This document shows positions 44,657 to 57,312 of a stretch of 64,000 nt of DNA, piece by piece. The stretch spans positions 5,890,001-5,954,000 of the forward strand of contig JAEVHH010000003.1 in the NCBI GenBank assembly GCA_017607445.1, in the 5' to 3' direction. The notes beneath the pieces were generated by a model, which worked only from the letters and a program-made list of their open reading frames with translations, was not told where the DNA came from and searched no databases. Numbering within the stretch: the stretch's first letter is position 1; every line of letters begins with the position of its first letter. The DNA comes from Histoplasma ohiense. Taxonomy: Eukaryota > Ascomycota > Eurotiomycetes > Onygenales > Ajellomycetaceae. A program made the translations under genes and the position numbers.

Positions 44657-46352
44657 TTCCGCCTGTATTATGCAAAGTCCACTATTTGTATATGTTATAT
44701 ATAGGTATTGGAGTCAGGAAGCAAGAATTGTTCTGGGAGATGATATGGAGAGTGAGCGATATGCTGATTTTGAGCTTGTTGTTGCCTTCTCACCTCCAAC
44801 CTAACCAGAGCACTTAGCGGGTCCTGCAGAACTATCGCGACCCACTTTTAGTGTAATCAGTACTTTCTCGGTTATCCCTACGCAGGATCAGTCATTGGTC
44901 AAATCAAAGTAGTAGGCCTGGGGGTACTATCTATGAGCAGGTATCTCTTGTTGAACTTTGATTATACATATAGACCCTGGTGACTGTTCTCTGTCTATCG
45001 GTATTTTAAGGATCTCACACTTGTTCTACTAGAAATTATAGTTCTCTTTTCGCTACTAGTAATAATAGGCAGCGAAAAGTGCCAGCTAAAAAAAGCAAAT
45101 AACAGGCACAAGCAAGCCCTGAGCGCCTCCCGTACGATAGATAGCAGTTGTCCGTTTCTACAGCCCATTACCCTCCGTATACGTAGATAGTCATCTTCTG
45201 AGCGAATGCCAGGGCGTGGTGACGCTTATGGAATGGATTCTATACTCAATCCACTGTTGAATCCGCTTATATGTAATACCAGTCCACACTTTATATCACT
45301 TTATTTCTGCTGGAACAATGTAGATTCCACAGGGGATCAAGAAAATCTACCTGCACTTCTCCTTGCACTTCAGACAAAATGTTGACAGCTCTCGGATTGA
45401 TGAAGAGCAGATATGGAATACATCTCATTTTGGGTCACCCTCTCACTGCTTCCCTGACAGTACTGGAAGGTCTTGCTCTCAAGCAACGACGACATGATTG
45501 TATTAGACCGATGGTGTGAAATTACATCTTGCTTTAGCCATGAACCTTGTAATTACACTACTAATATTGGTTATTATGATAAGTATGACTGTTGAAGGCA
45601 TTGCAATGGTATTAGTAACTGGGTATCGGATATCGTAGCTGGACTGCCCTTCCTTATCAAATTGGTTCATACAAGCATACCTCGCTTGCAATGCGCATTT
45701 TTGTATTTCGTATTTGAGGGAGCTTAGTTTGGTCACAACATATGATCATATGTGTTATACTGTACAATATATTTATGATTACAAGAACAGTCCATCCACA
45801 AGCCATATTTAAGCCGTATATCCACTTTCAAATTTAGTGCTAGGTAAGAGGATTAGGCCAGGATTAGAGCCAGTTAAGGCCTAATATACATATACATGGA
45901 CACCAATGGAAAAGCCGCCTCGACTGTAGAGACTTCATTTTTACGTTGCTGGGGTTCAAATTTCCGAACCACGCTCAAAGCTTTCAAAACACTGGCCGAA
46001 AATTGAAACCAACTTTCGGGTTTGCCCAAACCATGCTGAGCTATTATGCGTTTTGAATGTTTAAGTAGTCACTAGCAATGATGAATGTGTCCTCCGGGTC
46101 CCAACATATCTGAATGTAAGGAAATAACACAATAGCAGAAGGAAATAAATGAGATTCCTAGACACGGGGTGGGTTAGGAGCCTAATTCACTAAAGAGAAA
46201 CCCAAACAAAGTCCAACTCCGTCCTTTCTTGAATACGCAAAAGAAGCGAAGAATCAAAAATCTGTTCTTCTTAAGGATTAACGGGGTAGTTAGCAATACA
46301 AGGGAACGAGAAATATATATATATATATATATCACGTATTCCTCGAAAAATT
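44657..46352. other. Intergenic region: E2 promoter and Sec11 3' flank
   Basis: About 1.7 kb with no supported gene. It holds an AT microsatellite at 46313-46332 close to the Sec11 stop. The short ORF at 45503-45736 looks like chance. Confidence 0.5.
46313..46332. repeat. AT microsatellite
   Basis: About ten AT units, 20 bases beyond the Sec11 stop codon, so probably in its 3' UTR. Confidence 0.8.
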
Positions 46353-47026
46353 TTATTCCCGTTGTAACATAACCATCAATCCCATGAATCCCAATAGAAC
46401 GCTCTTCAGCCAGGGATGCTCGGAGAGCATAATCGTAACATAGCCAATAGCTGGTACGTAGCCTCTGACACTTCCCATGAGATCCGTTTTTCGGTCTAGG
46501 AATTCCTGGCCCGGAGCGTACAATTCAGTGTCGTCTGATAGGTTGTTATCGCCTTTTGTGAGAAGTTTTTGCGACGCCCTGCGAAGACAATATAGAGCAC
46601 ATGCATTAGCATAAAGAACCCAATCGTTCCCAATTTAAAGAAGAAGAAGAGAAGCTGGAGGAAAAATAACTTGGCAAGTACAACTTACTCAACACCTTCC
46701 ACGTCCTTGCCCCCAGTAGTTGGGACATCCGGAAACACCCTCATGACCCGATGCACAATCGGAATATCCTTGCCTTGCACGTTATACACCACAATCTCCC
46801 CAACATCGACGCGCGGACTCCGATTCCACAGAAACAGCAGATCCCCGCGCTGGAACGCTGGCTCCATACTGCCTGAAAGAACTACGACGACGGGGGATGC
46901 CGAGTTGGTGATGACTGATAGGGCCTTCCAGACCATGAAGGCGGAGGAGAGGACGAGTCCAAAGTTGAGAACTTGCGAAAGGGTATTTCGCGGGTTCGCC
47001 ATGTAAGGGGATAGGGAGGAGAGCAT
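46353..47026 (-). CDS. SEC11: Signal peptidase complex catalytic subunit Sec11
   Basis: Sec11 cleaves signal peptides in the ER lumen. Two exons (47026-46689 and 46578-46353) give 187 residues. The N-terminal membrane anchor is LVLSSAFMVWKALSVIT. The type I signal peptidase boxes follow: VVVLSGSMEPAFQRGDLLFL with nucleophile Ser53, GEIVVYN, and KDIPIVHRV with the His that replaces the bacterial Lys (His92). The last box is LLTKGDNNLSDDTELY with the Asp residues at about 123 and 129. The C-terminal membrane region contains GYVPAIGYVTIMLSEHPWLK and ends LMVMLQRE. The intron at 46688-46579 is phase 2 (GA|G). Confidence 0.96.
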
Positions 47027-47521
47027 GGTAGCGGTGGTGGCAGTGGTTACGGTTGCGGTGCAAAGGAATTGTATTTCAGCAGAGGTCGTAATGGAGGTAC
47101 TTCGTGGGGGGCGGGTTGAAATCAGTTCAGCATGGCTTTGTATTGGTGTGACGGTATTCCAGTAAAAAGCGAAGTATATTGTGGTTGTTCACAGCCAGTG
47201 TACTGCTCAATGTTCAATGTGCTTAATGTTGTGGGGAATTGACAGATCTCACTCACCAGCTCAAAGCTGATTGGATCTAAATTAGACTTCGATCGTCGTG
47301 CGCACCGCCAATAAACATCCGAGAAAATCCCAGGTTGTTCCCACCGATCTAAGCTTCCAGAAATGAAAAATAGCAAGAAAAAACATCTAACATCTCCAAA
47401 TACACGCCTAATCAACCTTTCATCGTACGTCTCTTTGTCAGACATCACTCATAACTAACTTCAAGATTTATTATTAGCTCATCAAATTGTTCATCCGGTT
47501 CCCGTTTCCTCTACTCAATAC
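47027..47521. other. Intergenic region between SEC11 and the BTB gene
   Basis: About 0.5 kb holding the SEC11 promoter and the 3' flank of the tandem BTB gene. No gene is seen. Confidence 0.55.
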
Positions 47522-49082
47522 TCACGCCATCATGCTCCCTAGAGGAGCCTGAAAATGCCCCGCCGCGCATTTCCCCGGCTCCTCAATCTCCATTTCAGCC
47601 GCTCTAATCATCACAGTCTTTTTCAACCCTTCAAACCTGCTGACCGTGTCCCAGTACAAGCGCCCCTCCACCCTCGACGCAGCTACCATATTTACAACCA
47701 ACCACTCAACCAAGTACGCCCTCAATGGCTCTTCTTCCTTCGCATAGTGTTCTGCCAGTGTACCAGGCGGAGCCGCAGGTGGGCTTCCCGCCCCATTGGG
47801 GTTATTTGCATCCGTGATGTGATTGGTGTCCAGACGTGGAAAAACATATGCAATCATTGTTAGCATTGTCTTGTAGCTGATAGCGGGGAACCCAAGACGG
47901 AGTTTCCGTAGGACGAGTGCTTGCAAGGCAGGTATCTCGAATGTCTGCGCAAGCATATAGATGTAGCCGCAGCGCAGGACTTCATTTTCATGTTCTTCGT
48001 GGGTGACAAGACCTTCAAGATAGAAGGTTATTCCGCGATTACGGGACGTGGAAGGCTTGCTCTCAAGATGGTGGTGGCTTTTCCGTGAAGTGATGAGCTG
48101 CGGGGTATATTCACCAATCTCTAGAAAGGAGAGTAGCACTGCAAAATCGGCGTGGGAGGTGTTGTCAAGAATCGGATCGCTGGCAGTGGTGGTTTGGTTC
48201 CTTCTTATGAGGCTGCTCTCCAGAAGACCTGATTTGGCGACGCAATGACGTGGGATGTTGTAGATTTTGCGGCTCGTTCCTACGCCAATGTATACATCCA
48301 CTCTGCCCAGGAGAGGTTCATTGCTACTGTGTTGTTAGTCATGCATAGCAGATATCCAGATCAAGAAAGGTGGAATTAGTAAAGAAATGCCAATATATAC
48401 CAGCGAATCCTCTGGGATTCTGCAGTTTTCATGAGCTGGGTGGCTTGGGCAACTTGAGCAACAGGTTCTTCGATGCTTTCCCCTGATAGACTACACCCAT
48501 CTTGAGTGGGGCTCGAGCGAACCTGCTGAGTCGTCTTGGCGAGAGTGGTGGTAGTAGTTGAGCGAGATTGTAGCATGTCTGCAGTAGTAAGACGGATCAT
48601 CTCTTTGCGTTCTTTAAACTCCCCAAGAGCCATCCGTTCCCAAAACACAACATCCCGCCCCTTCAATGCCAAATTCAGAACCTCGCAAAAAACTGAGAAA
48701 TCGGGGCAAGACTCGAACTCGTCGTATCTTGAGCGGTGGATTTCGAACAGATGAATAAAGTGCGCCCATATGCTAAATACAATATGGTTAGTAGTTATTA
48801 CTCTCGCACAAACAACCTCTAAAATACCTACATCCTCCCTTTCTTCGGGAGATAGACAGGGTAATGACGACGATCAAGCTGAGTTGTCCATTGGCCGGCT
48901 TTCGGGGGCGAACCAACTGGACAATGGCGCCAGGCCTCGTCAGGTATCATCAAATTGGAGCAGATGACTCCAATCCAGAGTTCTTTCTGTCCTTTATCGC
49001 GATATTGGATGAGAAAGCATTCTCCGGGCTTCAGCGGCCTGATGGGGTGGATTTTGGGATAGAAGTGCCAGAGCCTATTCAT
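47522..49082 (-). CDS. BTB-domain protein with a PWWP-like N-terminal segment
   Basis: Three exons (49082-48832, 48772-48401, 48326-47522) give 475 residues. The N-terminal exon has KPGECFLIQ, KELWIGVICSNLMIPDEAW and HYPVYLPKK. This looks like a small PWWP/Tudor-type beta barrel, but I am not sure. A Ser/Thr/Gln-rich linker follows. The third exon carries the BTB/POZ fold in the fungal style: VDVYIGVGTSRKIYNIPRHC, KSGLLESSL, DFAVLLSFLEIGEYTP, then YIYMLAQTFEIPALQALVLR. The intron at 48831-48773 has a textbook CTACTAACC branch. The start ATG was chosen as the first ATG in the open frame. BTB proteins of this type act as protein-protein adaptors. No partner is indicated here. Confidence 0.7.
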
Positions 49083-50056
49083 ATTTAAACTTATGTTTAT
49101 ACCTTTTGAGGGGTGTGATAACTGGATATGCGGACAAAGCAGTAGCAATAGGGACGAGGATAAGATTTATGGGTAAAAGGAGAGGAAATCTTAGTTGCTA
49201 GAATAGTAACATGTGAAGCTTGCAGTTCAGAGAACGGTGCGTGAATGCTTCCGAAGTGTTGTTGCGGTAGAGGGGTTAATTAAGTTTCACTGAGAGGAAA
49301 TTCAATGGATAACACATTGAATTGAGCGGGCCAGTTTCAATTGCAAAACAATGAGACCGAAACAGCAGTAGGCAAATCAAGAAGGTTGCTAGGTGAAGGA
49401 ATCCTTCATAGAAGGAAAATATTCCAGGTCAGAGACACAAATCTTAGATATGACTCGAGGATTTACAAGTGTTTACGACGATATCAGAGAAGCATAATAA
49501 AAAGGAAAGTGTGAGGTGGCCGAATCTCTCAAATTCTTATATAAACCTGATCATGCGAGGTTCATCGCAGCCGGGAAGTATCGTACAAAACAAACACCTC
49601 CTCATCAAGGCGCGCTGATAGCGGATGCCCAAAGCAGACAGATGAAGTAGATGGGTAATATGAAAATCATTAATAAAACCAAAATGGCAAAAGGAAATCG
49701 TCGCGAAAGACGCCGCAGACTTGGCTGTAAAATGTTTTTCCTTCCGGAGGATTAGTTAAGATGTGAAGGCAAATTCCTGGTATACGTTATTAGGGGGACA
49801 TATTAAAAAAAGAGTAGAGGGGGTTTTTCTTCTAAACCAAATTTGCGGCCAACCTCGAAAAGAAAGGAAGTTTTTCATCTGAGTGAAAGAAAAAACAACC
49901 TCGGAACCTTTCTCGGCATTAATCCTACACATTCTGGTTTAGATGCTCCCTGAGATCCGACTTGATAACTCCGAGGCGTTCGATCTGTTCCGCAAAAACT
50001 CAGTGCAATTTCATCTTTAGATGACTTTGGGAGATCGGTTGTTACTGTGGGCCGTG
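49083..50056. other. Intergenic region between the two BTB genes
   Basis: About 1 kb. No coding gene or RNA gene is recognised. It should contain the promoter of the left BTB gene and the 3' UTR of the right one. Confidence 0.5.
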
Positions 50057-51036
50057 TCAAAGATGTAAGCCCCTGGGAAAAGTGGCAAACAAGAATTGAT
50101 TAGTGGACAAGGTAAGAAGAGCAGGGAGCGTACCTGATCTCGACAATGTCATCGATGTGATTGCACATCGCTACGAAAAGATCGAAAAACAATTTGCCGC
50201 CACTTTCCATCTCCATCTGCATGGTTCCACTCCTCTTAAAAGTCTTACGACTTCTGATGATCAGGGCTAGAAAATGAGCGCGGAGCCGCGATTCGTTGTC
50301 TGGCGTATGGTCATACGCATACCGAGCTGATCGAAGGATCACGTCGACAGGGATTCCAGTCTGAAGGCCCTGTTTCCGAAGAGCAAGGTGCTTCAGATCC
50401 TCCAAGCCGTACTTCTCAGCAGCACAATACACAGCAGTATCTCGGAGGAGATAGTCGCAAACACCAGAGTGAAAAATTGTCGATTCGCATGATCCGCGGC
50501 CTCCTTTGTTTTGGGGGTCCTGGGCATCCTCGAGTGCCCAAGAGTTGCGGCGCCTGTTGTGTAGCAGACGAGGGTAATAGTCACCCTTGTAGAGGTACTC
50601 GAGAATACAGGACAGTATCTCCGGCTCTCTGGAAGGAAATAAGAATTTGGATGCCATGCATCTTGGTCAAAGTTGAAATACTTACTCGTCAGGCAGGTCC
50701 ACCTGTTTCGCGCTACCATCCAGAACTTTGTCTTTCAGGGCAGCAACAAAGAAAGGGGAGATTGACAGGACATCCTCATGAGCAGCGAAAAGGCGCTGTT
50801 CATGACCAACAATCATGGTGATTATGGGGCTCGTAATCTTGCTTCTTAAAAGTTAGAAAGGAGACCCATAGAAAAGAGAGTTCAGGATGATGAGATCGAT
50901 GATTCACCAACCTTCCAACTGGCGGACTGTCCAGCTTTTCCTGCAATTTGACCTTCGTACGCTCGCGATAGATCTTCTTGGTCGGCTTAACAGCCTTGCC
51001 CGCGCGATCCCTTGAGGTAAAAGAGCGCTTGAACAT
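50057..51036 (-). CDS. BTB/POZ-domain protein
   Basis: Exons 51036-50912, 50841-50686 and 50628-50134 join in frame. A final 16-base exon (50072-50057) or read-through to a stop at 50100 ends the protein, and I cannot decide between them. The product is about 263-270 residues. A basic N-terminus (FKRSFTSRDRAGKAVKPTKK) precedes the BTB core ITMIVGHEQRLFAAHEDVLS, ISPFFVAALKDKVLDGS, VDLPDEEPEILSCILEYLY and KGDYYPRLLHNRRRN. A helical part follows with VYCAAEKYGLEDLKHLALRK. It is the second BTB gene in tandem. Exon 2 uses the acceptor AAGAAG at 50842 because only that keeps frame (GSKITSP). Confidence 0.75.
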
Positions 51037-53265
51037 TTTTCCGTCGAAGTCGAAAATCAAACGAAAGAACAAAGGACAATAAAGAGCGGCGGAAGAACAC
51101 GGGGGTTTATATAATGAGTGTGATGGCTTTGAGCCGGGATTGAAGACGACGCTGCTTGATCACGCACGTAGCATGGGAGCCTCGGAAGCGTCCTCAAGAA
51201 ATCAGTCCTCTGGCCACCTAACCCCCGAAGGAGAAATGATGACGGGAAAGAATGCGTTCCTGAAGGAGCTTTTCGCACAAGATTCCAAATTGAAACCAAT
51301 GTGCGGGCGACAAACGGTCAGCTCTGAGAAGCGTGAGGAGGAGAGAGGAAGGAGGAAGAAGGAGGGAGTGACAGCGACGACGTTGATACCTAGGTATGCT
51401 GGCGGTGGATCATGTGATACCCCGGGCAGCACTAATCTTAGGCTGAGGCGGTGTTCAACGGTTAGGGCAAGGCAGCCACTGGCAGGTTGGCAGTGGTCAC
51501 GGCACCATGAAAGCGAGCATCCCTCCACTGGGCCTCTAGCCAGTTGCATCCTATCGGGACTTGTGCCCATTGCGCATCTTGATATTGGCAAATCATCTTA
51601 GCATCTGCTTGGCGTGACTCGACTTAAGGATTTGTTCGCCTTCCATGGATCTGTGTGGCTCGGGAGTAGATTTGACTCGACCCGGACCCATCAATCTGAA
51701 TGCATGGCCGAAGCATAATCTGACCACAAATTTACAGGCCTACAGAAGCCACACCTGTATCACCACCTGGCAGAAAAAAGCGGTTGAGGGTGGTTTGGGC
51801 CCAGGAACACTGCTATCATCTTGATTTGCCCATTTTGGATTTTTTGGAAGACGAGTTAATTTACCAACCCTCATGTTCAATCGGTCGTCTGGTTTTGTCG
51901 CCTCATTCTACACATGCTCCAATTTCCATGATGCACAAGCATGCTTTGTCGCCTGCCTTTTTGCAACTGCCTAGTCATATAGATTCTTCGCATGCACAGC
52001 TCATTTGAAAGAACACTGAAACACCCGGTTCGCCCACAATAACCACGCTGCTGATTTTATTTTAAGAGAAACCTATGCGAACTATTGCGCACGTCATGCG
52101 TAACTTGTGCAACTCTCAAACGGCCTAGCCTGCCTCGCTCCATTTGGTAGTTCTCTCGCTAATACAGAAACCCTGTTTAGACATCTTTTGCCCGGCTTCA
52201 GTTTCAATTTCGGAGCCAAGACATATTGCGAGGCCACGAGCCCATTTCTCAAACGATAAGAGATAGAGCATCTACAGACACAAATCGACCGCGGAAAAGA
52301 TGAATTCTTTATGGAGATGATGCTTCTAAGCCATGTAACCACCGCTCCTTCTTGCGGCTTCGAACTTGGTTAGTGCTCAACTCATGAGGGGCATTCACTA
52401 CCACTGTTCTTAGCTCTCACAAAAAACGAAACCCATTTAGAAACTTTTGAAATAGCAGCCCTGTCAGTGACATGTCAATCAAACACGTTATCGTCAATAT
52501 ATTAGTTTTGGAAATAATACTGCGAGGTACCAAGCCGGGGTCTGAATACGTCATGTGATCGACTTGATGCTGTGCCTGGTGAACTAACTAAACCTAATCG
52601 ACGATAAGCTGTAACCTAGCGTCAGCTTTGTGTAGTGTGTGTGTGTTGAGTGCGTGTTTACTATTCTTCAGAAGAGTAGGACATTTAGGAAAATATAATA
52701 CCGCCCCATTAAGCTGTGGTTCAAGATAATGAAGCGTCAAGTTTGAAACCAAAGACAGAGAAATATTTGCTGTTGCCAATGCCACGGCTAGCCCCGTTAT
52801 TGTCAGAAGAAAAAGGCCTTCGCCTTCGAGAAATCTTGATTTTGGTAGCGGGGGTGACAAAGCTTCCAAGGTTATCCCAAGCTACGCACGTGCCCCCCTG
52901 CGAACTGGCCTATGACGTTTCAAAAAGGAGAAAGGAACGTGAGTTTGAGCAGCCCCTGGACGATTTAGTTACCTCGTGCAGATTCATCATCTCCCATCCC
53001 TATCCTTTGATCACTATCATATCCCTTCAGTATTTAGCGGGCCTTAAATTTTTGGTGTTTTTAATACTCTCCTTTTTATCACTATTTAGAGCTTACCGGT
53101 ATTTATCTTGCACCGCATAAGCTTGTGTTCTTCTACCCCGCCCAGCACGAAGAGCTGGTTAAGGTTGAGCTTCAGGCAGAATCATTCTATTCTTTAAATC
53201 ATCGGTCCACCACATATCGCCAGAGTCTCTGATATTATCTCCAGCTCCTCATCTCGGGCCACACG
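51037..53265. other. Intergenic region (about 2.2 kb)
   Basis: Promoters of the right BTB gene (left side) and of the membrane-protein gene (right side). The ORFs at 51140-51601 and 52594-53120 show no domain, no splice support and no family I know. No repeats of note were seen. Confidence 0.5.
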
Positions 53266-54810
53266 ATGGCAGCGCAGTATATAAATTACATCAAGACGAA
53301 GGCTCACATTTCCAAGTCGACCAGAGACCACACACTAGAACCCGTACTGACTTCCGATGACGAGGCCTTTTTGCAACGAGTGACCTCCCACCCCGAGGAG
53401 GTGGGACGAGATCCTCAGATGGCGCCCATGGATGGCGCAGAGCACACTGAAGACAGTACTAGGACTAGCTCCCCAGAAGTTGAGCAGAAGGGTGTGCAAA
53501 GGAGCCTGAGCAGAACGTTGAAGGGGAAAGGCAAGGAGAAGGGAGAGAAAACCGGAAGTCCGAAGGGGAAGAAGATGAGTCCGTGGGGCTGGGTAGCGCA
53601 GAATATGGATAAGAGGAAGAAAGTGAGGGCATCTGATTCATGTTTTTTTTCTTTTGCGCTGCCAAATAACTAGAGAGCTGGGCTAATCGTTGTTACACCA
53701 TCATTTTTTTTTTCGAATATTAGGAAAATACAGCGGCAGGTCTATCTAGCATTGCAGAGAACCTCAAGCCTTCTCATACAAAGATAGGAGGGTTGAATCT
53801 GGATGAAACAAATGGGGAGGAGGACGACCTGACTCAAGTTCTCGAGCGCCTAAATCTCTCAGCGGTGAATAACCGTGTATTTTCAATCAGCGACGATACG
53901 CAGAGTATCCTAAAGAAGTTCAATCTCATTCTCAAAGACCTCATCAACGGCGTACCGACGGCATACCACGATCTGGAATCGCTACTAACGAACGAGGATG
54001 GTCAGTTACAAAAGTCCTTCAATCATCTACCAGGCTTCCTCCAGAAACTCATCGAGCAGCTGCCGGATAAAGTAACCGAGAAATTTGCACCAGAATTCCT
54101 GGCGATGGCCGCTGAGAAAGCCGGCAAGAGTGGAATTAGCCTGGAGGAAGCTACGAAGACAGCGGAAAAGGCAAAGAAGATGGGGTTGAGAATTCCCAGC
54201 TTGAAAGAGCTAGTGGGGAAGCCGGCAGCGATTGCCGGTATGTTGCGATCTATTGTTAGCTTCCTACAAGCACGATTCCCAGCGCTTATGGGTATGAATG
54301 TGCTGATGTCGCTGGCATTATTTAGTAAGGATGGCCTCCATTATTTTAATTCCCCCCCTCCCCTCCCCTCCCTTTCCTTCCTTTCTTCCTTTCGTTTCTT
54401 CCATTTCTTATTTATATTGACTATTGATAGTTCTCCTTTTCGTCCTCTGGTACTGTCACAAACGCGGCCGTGAAGTGCGTCTCGAAAAAGAAAAGTCCAA
54501 AACGGAAGATGCCACGATCATCGATGAAAATAATAATAGTAACAATACAAATAGTGGCAGTGATGACAGCGCATCGAAAGCACAGACCACGACTGTTGCA
54601 CCCACAGGCGACACTAGGCAAGGGAAAGACAGGGCTGGAGTGAGGGAAACTCAGGATGATGCACGGCAAGCTGCCTTCCTGCAACCAACAGCGGCAACGG
54701 CAACGACAACGACGAGCAGTACCATTGAAATTGTATCATCGTCGCCCGCATCAACTGCCGAGAACCAGACACGTCGCCTGAAAGTGGTCGAACCATATTT
54801 GGGGATATAG
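53266..54810 (+). CDS. Single-pass membrane protein of unknown function
   Basis: Three exons (53266-53622, 53724-54324, 54431-54810) give 445 residues in continuous frame. The N-terminal part is charged and Lys-rich (TLKGKGKEKGEKTGSPKGKK). The middle part is helical: LERLNLSAVNN, SILKKFNLILKDLINGVPT, a DLESLL segment, then HLPGFLQKLIEQLPDKVTEK and FAPEFLAMAAEKAG. A single membrane helix follows (MSLALFILLFVLWYC) and then KRGREVRLEKEK. The C-tail is acidic and Asn/Thr/Ser-rich. I believe this is a widespread fungal hypothetical family, but I cannot name a function. The A|GTAAGG donor and GATAG acceptor of the last intron sit within the membrane helix and keep it intact. Confidence 0.75.
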
Positions 54811-57312
54811 AACCAACGTGTTCGCTAGGGATGTTTAGCTAGCTTTGCTTCACAAGGGCTCCGATTCGCTAATTTTTAATCGATGAGATGGACACGTCGA
54901 GGGTGGGGAGGCAGAAGGTGAATTTCTCTTCGTCTCTTCTTCCCCAGACCTGCTACGTTGTGGATCGGAGAGTGGGACGGACACCAGGAGGGGAAGGGAG
55001 GGGAGGAAGAATAGAGAGAAAATTACAGATGAAGTAGGATAGCTGACTGCTGGTTTACAGGGACATGTGTTCAGGAACTTTGTTTTCCATGGGCGAAACG
55101 GTTCGAGTTGAACGGCGGGGTGAGGAGTCAGTAAGCAGGTGTTGTTAAAGGCGGTCTGGGACTGCAAGCTTTATCCGATTTCGGACAATTCTCATTGTTC
55201 CCTTCTTGGTATAATTTTTCTGTTGTATCTTGGTTAATTCACCAGGAAAGCTTCTTGTTCCTTCTTTTATTTCCTTCCTTCTACGTCCTCTTTTTTTTTT
55301 TTTTTTCCTTTTCTTTTTTTATGTAATGACTTTACGAATACCAAATATCATGCATGTATAATACATGAGCACCCATTTTCTCGATCCTACTATTGTCTAC
55401 CGAATATTTGCTTCCTCTGATAAACTTGAGGTTTGAACCAATTGATCCCACTTCTGCATTCTGAGTATTGGCCGTGATAAAACAGGATCCATAGATGCGA
55501 TCTGGCATTCCCGTGACGCCCGAGATGTAACCTTAAGGGATTTAGGCTAATGAAGATGATACAACATCTAGTTAAAAGTGGGTGGGGATATTAAATTAAA
55601 GTACGGAGAGAGAAGGAAGACAAAAGAGAATGACATAGTAGACCCCAGTTGTTCTTCGTTCTTTACTCTTTACTCCATGATGCGCTCTTAGATCGAATGA
55701 TAGGGAGTGTTTCCAACACGAATCTTTGTGTGCTTGACCCCTCCTGAGGCTCTCACTCGGTGGCAAGAGCCATTGATGAATCATTGCGGCCTGGAGACGC
55801 TTGCTTGAGCTAGCGCCAACGGTGGACACGGAGACCGTCAGCCACTTCCTCGCTGGGTCGCTGTCAAGGAACAAAGTACAGATCACCTGGGAGGTCAATG
55901 GTTTGGGTTGACTTTCATTGGTTCCGACGGGTAGGAATTTTAGTCGGTTCAGAGTAGAACTTTGTTTTTTTTTTTTTTTTGGCCATTTCTGATTGGTCCT
56001 CCTTCGGATCTGAGAGCCGCTGGAAGAAGATGACCTTCCAGGGTTGGTTCTGATTTGCAAAGGGAAGAGTCCGTGTGATGTTTTGCCATCTATGGTCATG
56101 GAGTGCATACCCGGAGGGCGATGTATGTGTATCCTTCAGAGTTGTCTGAGGCAGAGGGCAGATGCAGTAGTTTCATGCATGCAAAGTACGGAGTATTAGC
56201 AAAGGGGCCTATAACTTGGCGCTCTCTTGGTCTAACCTGGCAGAGTGACTGTTTGCAACTTCCTGACTCATCGTATCCATGACTGGAATATTATGGTTTT
56301 ATTATACGGAGTACTCCTAGAAGTTACTCACTCTTAGGAGTCAGAGGGAAGATACCAGGAACGCTGAACGTAGTATGTGGGCAAAAGTGCGCTGGCTGTT
56401 TCCCCCGTCCTGTCCCTTCCCCTCCTGGACTCCGTTTGCAGGCCAACATCCCTGCGAGAAGTATCCCCCCCCCAAAATTGGGTGGAGAGGGACAACTCGT
56501 TGTCAGTCGCGCAGCGCCAACCCGAAGATGCGGTGAGCTTTCCAGCCAATCAGCTGCCGAGCTAATCCACGATCGGATTTCCCCCACTAGCCGGAATATT
56601 GTAACTACGGTTCCGATCGCCGGTGGCCCAGTTCTGCATTTTTTCTTCCTCTCCTCCCGCAACCACTTCTTCCCCCAACAACATCACGAATTGCAGCCCC
56701 TAAGTTTAAAGAAGAGCACCAGCAATTTCTCTTACTACAAATATCGTCGAGGAATCACGCCAAATGGCTGTCGTTGGGCTCTAAATCCCTCACTGGGAGG
56801 CATGGTCTTGGGCATCCCCTCGCCCGCCATTGCTCTCCCAGTCCAGGAAGCTCAACGAGCACATTTCAATCGACTTGACGATATTTTGACCCTCTTTCGA
56901 CGGTTACTCCGTACGTCGAAATTGCCCCCAGTATCATCTCAGAGCAAACGCTTCAACGTCCGTCGAGGGTGGAGGTGTTTCGTTGACTACCATTTTTTTT
57001 TTCCTTTCTTTCTCCTTCTATCTCAACTCACTCCCGTGGCCTTCACCGCAACCACTTCTACCCACGAGATAGGAAAATCCGCCCGCTGTTATTACTCAGT
57101 GTTCCTCTCCTACAAATACATGCTATATACAGACTAGATTTGTCGGGGTGAAAGTTACTTGCCCATTTTTACCGTCCACTTCAGTTCATCCACCAAGTTC
57201 TCAACCTAATTTTCCATTGATATACCGCTTCTCTTCTGATTACTCGAAGTAATCTACCCTTTCCCTGGAACGCGGCCAATTTTCAAACTCAATTGGGTCT
57301 CTATCCAGTGGT
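54811..57312. other. Intergenic region (about 2.5 kb) with TACGGAGTA motifs
   Basis: It holds T tracts near 55292-55306 and 55964-55980. Three exact TACGGAGTA/TACTCCGTA motifs lie at 56187, 56305 and 56905. The right part must hold the promoter of the Ifh1-like gene. Long ORFs at 55596-56108 (-) and 56436-57137 (+) lack any recognised motif and cross homopolymer tracts. Confidence 0.5.

Noticed and set aside
55596..57137. A 170-codon minus ORF and a 233-codon plus ORF
   Set aside because: No domain, no plausible splice partners, homopolymer tracts inside, and they lie in the promoter and 3' flank of neighbouring genes.
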